From NCBI GenBank assembly GCA_046263055.1, contig JBHELO010000116.1, positions 1 to 11,987 on the forward strand: a DNA stretch of 11,987 nt, written 5' to 3'. Under the pieces are notes generated by a model that had not been told where the DNA came from, made no database searches, and saw nothing but the letters and a program-made list of their open reading frames with translations. This document shows, piece after piece, positions 1 through 6,014 of the stretch; the stretch's first letter is position 1; every line of letters starts with the position of its first letter. The stretch is from DATAQC01 sp046263055 (GTDB lineage: Bacteria > Actinomycetota > Acidimicrobiia > Acidimicrobiales > AC-14). Made by a program: the position numbers and the translations under genes.

Positions 1-1022
1 CCGAACCAGCCGCCGCCGTAGAAAGGGCCGCCGTAGCCCACGTACACCGGCATGCCCTCGTGGTCGAGGCCGAGCGCGGGCTCCTGGCGCCGGCCCGGCT
101 GGGCCAGGTCGGACGGCGGCGGTGGGGGCTGGCGGCCCTCCACGACCGCCCGGGCCCGGGTCATGGCGTAGCGGCCCTCGGCCACCACCCGCTCCACCCG
201 GACGAGGTCGATCCGACCGTCGGCCTGCTCGAGGGCGGCCTCGGCCACCTTGTAGCGCGCCACACCGGCGTCGTAGTCGGCGCGCGCCTCGGGGTGGAGC
301 GTGACCTGGGGTTCGAGGGCCATCACGTCGTCGGCCAACACCGAGACCTCGGCCCGCAGAACGCTGCGGTCCTTCGCCTCCTGGGCCCGGGCCTCGGCCT
401 CGAGCCGCCGCCGCCGCCCCCGTTGGCCGAACCACAGGGCCAGGCCGCCGGCCACGAGGAGGAGGACCAGCACCACCTGACCGGCGCCCCAGCCCTTGGC
501 GCCCCCGGTTGCCGGGACGGCGGGTGCCGGCTGGGTCCTGGCACCGCCGCCGGCCGAGGAGGGCGATACCCGGTCCACGAAGTCGGTGAGCACGGCCTCG
601 GTGCCGTTGGCCGACTCCTGCTGGAAGGCGGCGGTGGCGGCGGCACCGGCCCGCCCGGGGGCTAGATCGGTGCTGCCGCCCCGGAAGCTGCTGCCGGCGA
701 CCACGCCGTAGGTACCGGCCAGATGCACGCGGGAGGCCAGGGCCGCAGGGACCTGGGCGGCGTCCCCGCCAGCCTCGGTGGTGGCTGTGGGCGGGAGGAT
801 GGCCAGGAACACGGCCGCGCCTCGGCTCCGGATCAGCGACCGCAGCCGGTCGGCCGCCCCCCCGTCGACGGCCCGCGGCGCCCCGGCGTCGACGTAGACC
901 GGGTCGGCCCGCAGCGAGGCGGCGGCACGGTCGAGCACGGGCGTGGCCGCCTGCCCGGACGCCGGCGCCGCGGCCAGCGCCCACAGGAGCGCGACCAGCA
1001 CTGGGAGGCGGAGCCGGCGCAT
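1..1022 (-). CDS. Membrane-anchored secreted protein with Gly/Tyr-rich C-terminus (partial, runs off left edge)
   Basis: The reading frame is open from an ATG at 1022 to the window edge, giving 340 residues without a stop, so the C-terminus is missing. Residues 1-24 form a signal peptide (MRRLRLP, a hydrophobic stretch, then cleavage near ASGQA). Residues 25-150 form an extracytoplasmic domain with a conserved-looking RADPVYVD segment, a hydrophobic strand VFLAILPP and a GTYGVVAGSSFRGG segment. A Pro/Ala/Gly linker follows, then one membrane helix (about 178-199), a basic RGRRRR stop-transfer and a charged helical, probably coiled-coil region (about 204-297). After a PPPPP stretch it enters a Gly/Tyr/Phe-rich tail (YVGYGGPFYGGGWF). 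The layout resembles uncharacterised actinobacterial membrane proteins related to TPM-domain proteins; I recognise the style, not a defined function. It is divergent from the Ig-like/propeller pair. The gene is real by frame and architecture; its role is unknown. Confidence 0.72.
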   Translation of the reverse strand, partial: MRRLRLPVLVALLWALAAAPASGQAATPVLDRAAASLRADPVYVDAGAPRAVDGGAADRLRSLIRSRGAAVFLAILPPTATTEAGGDAAQVPAALASRVHLAGTYGVVAGSSFRGGSTDLAPGRAGAAATAAFQQESANGTEAVLTDFVDRVSPSSAGGGARTQPAPAVPATGGAKGWGAGQVVLVLLLVAGGLALWFGQRGRRRRLEAEARAQEAKDRSVLRAEVSVLADDVMALEPQVTLHPEARADYDAGVARYKVAEAALEQADGRIDLVRVERVVAEGRYAMTRARAVVEGRQPPPPPSDLAQPGRRQEPALGLDHEGMPVYVGYGGPFYGGGWF

Positions 1023-1149
1023 GGCCCCGCTGTACCCGGCAAGGGGCCCGGCCACGCCCCCGGGGCGGCGACATCGTGCCGTTGGGAGCCGGCCCCGAGC
1101 CCGCCCGTATCGTGGCCGCCCTCATCGAGGGGTGGCGGAGCGGCGGCCC

Positions 1150-1183
1150 GGGCGGGCGACGGCGGGCGGGCGACGGCGGGCGG
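1150..1183. repeat. 14-bp tandem repeat, about 2.4 copies, in divergent intergenic region
   Basis: The unit GGGCGGGCGACGGC occurs exactly at 1150-1163 and 1164-1177, followed by a partial third copy (GGGCGG) at 1178-1183. It lies just upstream of the candidate promoter of the surface-protein operon. It may be simple slippage in GC-rich DNA or spaced regulator sites; nothing visible decides between these. Confidence 0.7.
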
Positions 1184-1186
1184 TGC

Positions 1187-1215
1187 TTGCCATGGCGTCG
1201 CCGCCTCGTTATGGT
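1187..1215 (+). promoter_or_regulatory. Candidate sigma-70-type promoter for the Ig-like/propeller operon
   Basis: TTGCCA at 1187-1192 matches the -35 consensus TTGACA at 5 of 6 positions. TATGGT at 1210-1215 matches TATAAT at 4 of 6, and the spacer is exactly 17 bp. AT-rich hexamers at ideal spacing are scarce in this DNA, and the site points at the gene starting at 1278. A small perfect inverted repeat follows at 1219-1231 (CCGAC, 3-nt loop, GTCGG), near the expected transcription start, and could be an operator or a 5' hairpin. This is inference from motif and position only. Confidence 0.4.
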
Positions 1216-1277
1216 CCGCCGACGCAGTCGGATGCACCCGGGCGGGGGTGCTCAGGAGCGGGATTGGAGTGCGAGCG

Positions 1278-1844
1278 ATGGCCTGGTCACTCCGGCGGGT
1301 TGTGTTGGGTGGTGCCGCGTGCGTGGCAGTGCTGGCGTCGGCCGCCGGGGCGTGGGCGTGTGTGGGGGTGGTGTCGCTCACCTCCAGCCCGGCCACGGTG
1401 CAGCCCGGGGCGACGCTCACCGTCACGGGCCGCGAGTTCGCCCAGTCGGTACCGGTGGTCATCCACCTCGACTCACCGACCGGGCCGGTGCTCACGACCG
1501 TCCCCGGGCCGTCTTCCACGATGACCAGCAAGTTCACCGCCACCGTCACGGTGCCGCCCGACATCTCCAACGGCCAGCACGTCCTCGTCGCCACCCAGGA
1601 CTACCACGACATGAACTCCGGCTCCCCGGCCCGGTCGGTGTTCTCCGTGGGCACCGCGGCGGCCCCCGCGGCCTCCTCGGGAGCGTCCCGCCCGGCGGCG
1701 TTGGCCGCCAGGTCGGGGCCGAGCGCGATAGCCCTGGTCGTCGTCGCCCTGGTGGTGGCCGCCGCCGGCCTGGCGGTGGCCGCCCTGTGGTCCGTCGTCG
1801 GCGCCCGCCGGGCTTCGCCCTCCGGCGCCACGGCCTCGTCCTAG
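1278..1844 (+). CDS. Secreted Ig-like-domain protein with C-terminal membrane anchor
   Basis: A 188-residue protein. Residues 1-27 are a signal peptide with twin-Arg-like LRR, a long Ala/Val hydrophobic core and probable cleavage at AWA, leaving Cys28 at or near the new N-terminus; the preceding residues are a poor lipobox. Residues 30-126 form one beta-sandwich Ig-like domain of the IPT or bacterial Ig type: SSPATVQPGATLTVTG, then FAQSVPVVIHLDS, FTATVTVPPDISNG and HVLVATQDYHD. A Pro/Ala/Ser linker leads to a membrane helix (about 149-172) and a short ARR-containing cytoplasmic tail; no LPxTG sorting signal is seen. The ATG at 1278 has GGAG eight bases upstream. An in-frame GTG at 1269, with AGGAG ten bases upstream, would add three residues and cannot be excluded. 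The propeller gene begins 25 bp downstream, so the two are probably co-transcribed. Likely a cell-surface adhesion or scaffold protein; ligand unknown. Confidence 0.75.
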   Translation: MAWSLRRVVLGGAACVAVLASAAGAWACVGVVSLTSSPATVQPGATLTVTGREFAQSVPVVIHLDSPTGPVLTTVPGPSSTMTSKFTATVTVPPDISNGQHVLVATQDYHDMNSGSPARSVFSVGTAAAPAASSGASRPAALAARSGPSAIALVVVALVVAAAGLAVAALWSVVGARRASPSGATASS

Positions 1845-1859
1845 CCACCGTCGCACAGC

Positions 1860-1864
1860 GGGAG
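1860..1864 (+). promoter_or_regulatory. Ribosome binding site deciding the propeller-gene start
   Basis: GGGAG lies five bases before the ATG at 1870. An in-frame GTG at 1864 overlaps this motif and so would have no binding site of its own. This favours ATG 1870. Confidence 0.55.
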
Positions 1865-1869
1865 TGTTC

Positions 1870-3540
1870 ATGAGGCATGCCAAGATCGGCGGCGTCCTGG
1901 TCGTGGCGTCGATGGCGGGGCTGCTCGCCGCCGCTCCGTGGCCGGCGGCGGCCGAGCAGCCGTCGTTCCGCCAGGCGACGTTCGCCAGCCAGGCGGCCCG
2001 GGTCACCCGGCTGACGGCGGCCGTCCAGATGACCAAGGACCAGCCCGCCCCGGTGCGGGCCTTCGGGGGGCCCACGTCCATGCTGGTGGACCCGGCCAAC
2101 CCCCGGGTGATCGTGGCCGCCACCGCCGACCTGCGGACCAAGGAGTGCCACCTCGTGCGGTCGACGAACGCCGGGCGCACATGGCACTTCTCCAAGGCTC
2201 TGCCGGCACCGGCGTCCTACCAGTACTGCATGGACAACAGCGCGGGCCTGGCGTCGAGCGTCATCGCGTGGGGCCGTAACCACACGCTGTACTACGCGGC
2301 CCAGGCGTTCGGCGACAACGAGGGCGGCTTCAGCGTCGGGCACGTGAGCGAGTTCCTGGCCCGGTCCACGGATCTCGGCGACCACTGGACGTCCACGCTG
2401 GTGGAGAACAACCGGGGCACGCCGGAGCCGGCGGCCGCCGACTACGGGGCGTCCCTGGCGGTGGACACGTCGGGGCCGACCGACGTGGTCTACGTCGGGT
2501 ACAACCAGCACTTTCCCGCCGCCCCGAAGGACTCGCCGCTCAACAACGGCCCGGTGGTGGTGGCCGTCTCCACCGACGCGGGGAGGACGTTCGCCCCCGC
2601 CGTCGACCTGAGCGGGTTCTCCCACCTGAGCCAGGACATCGGCGGCACCGCGTACCCGTTGATCATGGAGGGCAACTTCGGGGCCCCGCTGCTGTTCGCT
2701 CACGACGGCGTGGTCCTGGCCGTGTCCGGTGCCCAGCCGCCCTTCGACAAGCACCCGGGGACCAGCAACTTCGGGGCCGACTACACCTACCCCATGCCCC
2801 AGCTCGTCGCCCGATCGACCGACCGGGGGAAGACCTGGTCGGTGTCGGCCATGGGGCCGCCCGTCTTCAACGGCTCCGGCAGCCAGACCGGCCTGGGGTG
2901 GACGCCGAAGGGCGGCCCCAGGGGCACCTACGTGGCCGCCTACCAGGCGACGCCGGCGGGCAGCGCCAGCTCCGGTCCCGCTCAGATCGTCGTTCAGCGG
3001 TCCACCGACGGGGGCCAGGCGTGGACCGACCCGGTGGCGGTGGACGACGACGACCCGGGTCAGCAGTGGACCAGCTTCTACCCGCAGCTGTCGGTGGCGC
3101 CCAACGGGCGCATCGACGCCGTCTGGCAGGACGACCGCGATCAGAGCGACTACCACTTCAACGTCCGGTACAGCTACTCGAACGACGGCGGCGCCACCTG
3201 GTCCCACAACGTGGTGGTCACCGACCGGCCGGTGGACTTCAACCTGGGCGTGAGCTTCAACTCCGACCTCCGCCAGCCTCCGGGCGTGGCGTCGGCCAGC
3301 CAGTACGCGGTCGTCGGGTGGGCCGACACCCGGCTGGGCTCCGACCTGACCCAGACCCAGGACGACTTCGGTGCTGCGGTCCAGTTCTCGCCGCTGCCGG
3401 CCACCAGGAACACCGCGTTGCCGGTGTTGGCCGCCGTGTTCGCCGGCCTGGTGATCGCCGGGGCCGTCCTGGTGGTGGTGCTGCTCCTCCGCCGCCGCCG
3501 GGCGGGGGCCGCCGCACCTGCGCCTGCGGCCCCTGGCTGA
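1870..3540 (+). CDS. Membrane-anchored BNR/Asp-box beta-propeller protein (sialidase-like fold, probably not a sialidase)
   Basis: A 556-residue protein starting at the ATG with GGGAG five bases upstream. Residues 1-29 are a signal peptide ending AAAEQ. Six Asp-box motifs (S-x-D/N-x-G-x-x-W/F) are visible: STNAGRTW 98-105, STDLGDHW 166-173, STDAGRTF 234-241, STDRGKTW 316-323, STDGGQAW 378-385 and SNDGGATW 437-444. Starts are 68, 68, 82, 62 and 59 residues apart, matching one motif per blade of a six-bladed propeller. An acidic DDDD stretch lies at 392-395 and a WQDDRD segment at 419-424. Residues 515-540 form a membrane helix followed by RRRR and a Pro/Ala tail, predicting an extracellular propeller with a short cytoplasmic end. 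The sialidase FRIP motif is absent near the N-terminus, so an enzymatic call is not supported; ligand binding or another glycoside activity is possible. It is probably transcribed with the preceding Ig-like gene. Confidence 0.85.
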   Translation: MRHAKIGGVLVVASMAGLLAAAPWPAAAEQPSFRQATFASQAARVTRLTAAVQMTKDQPAPVRAFGGPTSMLVDPANPRVIVAATADLRTKECHLVRSTNAGRTWHFSKALPAPASYQYCMDNSAGLASSVIAWGRNHTLYYAAQAFGDNEGGFSVGHVSEFLARSTDLGDHWTSTLVENNRGTPEPAAADYGASLAVDTSGPTDVVYVGYNQHFPAAPKDSPLNNGPVVVAVSTDAGRTFAPAVDLSGFSHLSQDIGGTAYPLIMEGNFGAPLLFAHDGVVLAVSGAQPPFDKHPGTSNFGADYTYPMPQLVARSTDRGKTWSVSAMGPPVFNGSGSQTGLGWTPKGGPRGTYVAAYQATPAGSASSGPAQIVVQRSTDGGQAWTDPVAVDDDDPGQQWTSFYPQLSVAPNGRIDAVWQDDRDQSDYHFNVRYSYSNDGGATWSHNVVVTDRPVDFNLGVSFNSDLRQPPGVASASQYAVVGWADTRLGSDLTQTQDDFGAAVQFSPLPATRNTALPVLAAVFAGLVIAGAVLVVVLLLRRRRAGAAAPAPAAPG

Positions 3541-3555
3541 GCCCCGCGATGTTCC

Positions 3556-3603
3556 CTCCTCGCGCAATTGGCCCGTAGAGGGACCTGTTGCGCGGGCGAG
3601 GGG
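3556..3603. terminator. Imperfect hairpin between convergent genes, possible bidirectional terminator
   Basis: CGCGCAA at 3561-3567 is perfectly complementary to TTGCGCG at 3588-3594 with a 20-nt loop. Outside it, TCC at 3558-3560 can pair with 3599-3601 if 3595-3598 bulges out. It occupies the 69-bp gap where the rightward propeller gene and the leftward ligase gene meet. There is no T-tract on either strand, so it is not a classical intrinsic terminator. Position is the main support. Confidence 0.3.
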
Positions 3604-3609
3604 CGGCCG

Positions 3610-4587
3610 TCAGTCGCCCGGCACCTTCTCCCGGCGGACGTCCCGGGGGTCGATGTCGTCGCGCAGGCCCTTGAACGAGGGGTGGCGGAGGTGGCCGTCG
3701 CCCGTCCACTCGCCGAACTCGACCTCGGCCACCAACGCCGGTTCCACGAAGACCATGCGCCCCCCGAGGCGGGGCGCGTCGGCGAAGGGGCTGGAGTCAC
3801 AGCGCAGGGCGGCGAGGGCGGCGGTGAGCTCGGTCAGGCGGGCCTCGGTGAAGCCGGTACCCACGTTGCCGGCGTACCGCAAGGCCCCGTCACTGTCGTA
3901 GTAGCCGACCATGAGGGAACCGAACCGCTCCGAGCGGGCCCCCTCGCCCACCAGCCACCCGCCCACCACGAAGTCCTGGCGGTGATGGTTCTTGAGCTTG
4001 AGCCAGCAGCGGGAGCGCTTTCCGGGCTCGTAGGGGCTGTCGAGGCGCTTGGCCACCACGCCCTCCAGGCCCGACGCCGCGCTGGCGGCCAGCACGGACG
4101 CCCCGTCGCCGGCGTGGGACGGCGGTACCTGAAACGACGGCCCGGCCAGGGCGAGGCCGTCGAGGAGGCACCGCCGCTCCGAGTAGGGCAGGTCGGCGGT
4201 GGGCGTGCCGTCGAGCTCGAGCAGGTCGAAGCCCAGCCACACCACCGGCACGGTGGCCCGGCGGCGGCTGACCTCGACGGCCGACGCAACGTGCATGCGC
4301 TGCTGGAGGAGGCCGAAGTTGGGGCGGCCGCGATCGTCGAGAGCCACCACCTCGCCGTCGAGCACGGCCGACCGCCCGCCCAGGGCCTGGCCCACCGCCG
4401 CCACCTCGGGGTAGCGCTCGGTCACGTCGTTCTGCCGCCGCCCCTGCACGAACACCTCGCCGCCGTCCACGAACACGACGGCCCGCACGCCGTCCCACTT
4501 GTACTCGTAGGCCCACCGGTCGTCGTCGGGCGGGAGCCGGTCGGACGAGGTGGCCAGCATCGGCGCCACCCAGGCCGGCGGCTTCAC
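3610..4587 (-). CDS. ATP-dependent DNA ligase, stand-alone LigC/LigD-ligase-domain type
   Basis: A 325-residue protein that seals DNA nicks through a ligase-AMP intermediate. The nucleotidyltransferase motifs run in order: motif I YEYKWDG with catalytic Lys30, motif III LDGEV with metal-binding Glu79, FDLLELDG at 120-127, motif IV EGVVAKR at 175-181 and motif V WLKLK at 195-199. An OB-fold domain follows (FVVGGW, GSLMVGYY, YAGNVGTGF) and ends with the LRHPSFKGLRDD motif at 300-311 typical of LigD ligase domains. Length fits a catalytic core plus OB fold; polymerase and nuclease domains of full LigD are absent and no Ku gene lies nearby. The GTG start overlaps the dehydrogenase stop as GTGA, implying translational coupling. 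The alternative is ATG 4560, which would drop nine residues. Role in end joining or base repair is inferred from family. Confidence 0.9.
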   Translation of the reverse strand: MKPPAWVAPMLATSSDRLPPDDDRWAYEYKWDGVRAVVFVDGGEVFVQGRRQNDVTERYPEVAAVGQALGGRSAVLDGEVVALDDRGRPNFGLLQQRMHVASAVEVSRRRATVPVVWLGFDLLELDGTPTADLPYSERRCLLDGLALAGPSFQVPPSHAGDGASVLAASAASGLEGVVAKRLDSPYEPGKRSRCWLKLKNHHRQDFVVGGWLVGEGARSERFGSLMVGYYDSDGALRYAGNVGTGFTEARLTELTAALAALRCDSSPFADAPRLGGRMVFVEPALVAEVEFGEWTGDGHLRHPSFKGLRDDIDPRDVRREKVPGD

Positions 4588-6011
4588 GGGGCGACGACGA
4601 CCAGGCGCTCCTCGGTCATCGACCGCACCGCCCAGGCCGGGCCCTCCTTGGTGTTGCCGCTCTCCCGCACCCCGCCGTAGGGCATCTGGTCGGCTCGCCA
4701 GGTGGGGACCTCGTTGACCAGGACGGTCCCGAAGTGGAGCTGGCGGGCGGCCCGCAGGGCGGTGTCGAGACGGGCGGTGAAGATGCCGGCCTGCAGGCCG
4801 TAGCGGGTGTCGTCGGCCAGGCGGAGGGCCTCGTCCACGTCGGCCACCGTCTGGATGGCCACCACCGGCCCGAACACCTCGTCGCGGCACACCCGCATGT
4901 CGGGCGTGACGTCGGCCAGCACCGTGGGCTGGAGCACGCCGTCGACCACCTCGCCGCCGGCCAGCACCCGGGCGCCGGCGCCCACCGCCTCGTCGACCCA
5001 CGCCTTCACCCGGTCGCGGTCGTCGCGGGTGATTAGGGCGGACACGTCGGTGTCCTCGTCCAGGGGGTCGCCCACCCGCAGCTCGGCCACCAGCTTGGCC
5101 AGGGTGGACGAGAACTCGTCGGCCACCGACGTGTGCACGAACGCCCGTTGGGTGGACACGCACGACTGGCCGGCGTGGCTGAAGCCGGCCACCGAGACGG
5201 TGCGGGCAGCCCGGTCCCAGTCGCCGTCGGCGTCCACGATGACCGGCGAGCTGTTGCCCAGCTCCAGGGCCACGGTGGTGCGCGACGCCCGCTCGGCGAT
5301 CTTCCAGCCCACCTCCCCCGAGCCGGTGAAGCTCAGGTGGGCGACGCCGGGATGGTCCACGAGGGCGTTGCCGATCCTGCCACCGCTGCCGGTGGCCACG
5401 TTGAGGTGGCCGGCGGGCAGGCCGCACTCGTCGAGCAGCAGCTCGGCCAGGGCCAGCGCCGACAGCGGGGTCTGGCTGGCGGGCTTGAGCACCACCGGGC
5501 ACCCGGCGGCGATGGCGGGCGCCACCTTGTGGGCCACCAGGTTGAGGGGGAAGTTGAACGGGGAGATGGCGCCGACCACGCCCACCGGCACCCGCAGGGT
5601 GAAGGCCAGGCGGCCTTCGCCGACCTGGGCGGCGTCGAGGGGCACCATCTCGCCGGCCAGGGTGCGGGCCGCCACCGCCGCGAAGGTGAAGGTGGACACC
5701 GCCCGGCGGGCCTCGGTGCGGGCCGTCTTGATCGGCTTGGCCGCCTCCCTGGCGATGATGCGGGCGAAGTGCTCCACCCGCTCGTCGAGCAGGCGGGCGG
5801 CCTTCTCGAGGATCTCGGCCCGTCGCCACGGCGGCAGGGGGGCGGCATCCAGGGCCGCCCGGGCGGCGACCACTGCCCGGTCCACGTCGTCGGGGCCGCA
5901 GGCGGGGACGGCAGCCAGCTCGGCACCGTCCCACGGGGCCCGCACCACGATGCGGTCGCCGGAGCCGGAGAACCGTTCCTCGCCGATGGGGACAGGGTGG
6001 ACGTCAGTCAT
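4584..6011 (-). CDS. NAD(P)-dependent aldehyde dehydrogenase
   Basis: A 475-residue protein of full family length, oxidising an aldehyde to the carboxylate in the cytoplasm. Catalytic features are intact: SPFNFP with oxyanion Asn153, LKPAS with cofactor-binding Lys176, FTGSGEVG at 228-235 in the Rossmann fold, ALELGN with general base Glu250, GQSC with nucleophile Cys284, and EVFGP with Glu378. The end (MPYGGVRESG, then EGPAWAVRSMTEERLVV) resembles the lactaldehyde, succinate-semialdehyde and non-phosphorylating glyceraldehyde-3-phosphate dehydrogenase branch; I cannot choose the substrate. The ATG at 6011 is three bases beyond the hemG stop and has GGGAG nine bases upstream inside the hemG end. 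It overlaps the ligase start by four bases. Its place in a heme operon is unexplained. Confidence 0.93.
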   Translation of the reverse strand: MTDVHPVPIGEERFSGSGDRIVVRAPWDGAELAAVPACGPDDVDRAVVAARAALDAAPLPPWRRAEILEKAARLLDERVEHFARIIAREAAKPIKTARTEARRAVSTFTFAAVAARTLAGEMVPLDAAQVGEGRLAFTLRVPVGVVGAISPFNFPLNLVAHKVAPAIAAGCPVVLKPASQTPLSALALAELLLDECGLPAGHLNVATGSGGRIGNALVDHPGVAHLSFTGSGEVGWKIAERASRTTVALELGNSSPVIVDADGDWDRAARTVSVAGFSHAGQSCVSTQRAFVHTSVADEFSSTLAKLVAELRVGDPLDEDTDVSALITRDDRDRVKAWVDEAVGAGARVLAGGEVVDGVLQPTVLADVTPDMRVCRDEVFGPVVAIQTVADVDEALRLADDTRYGLQAGIFTARLDTALRAARQLHFGTVLVNEVPTWRADQMPYGGVRESGNTKEGPAWAVRSMTEERLVVVAP

Positions 6012-6014
6012 GGC

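Noticed and set aside
1270..1400. Lipoprotein signal for the Ig-like protein because of Cys28
   Set aside because: The residues before the cysteine (GAWA) do not fit the usual lipobox, and the protein already has a C-terminal membrane helix; an ordinary signal peptidase I site is more likely.
1864..1869. GTG 1864 as start of the propeller gene
   Set aside because: It overlaps the GGGAG motif that serves ATG 1870 and leaves no room for a ribosome binding site of its own.
1870..3540. Annotation as a true exo-alpha-sialidase
   Set aside because: Asp-boxes are shared by many propellers. The FRIP motif is missing and I cannot identify the catalytic Arg triad from sequence.
1546..3567. Very long minus-strand open frame opposite the propeller gene
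   Set aside because: It is a GC-bias shadow: the product is Arg/Gly/His/Val-rich low-complexity sequence without family motifs, while the plus strand encodes a clear signal peptide, six Asp-boxes and a membrane anchor.
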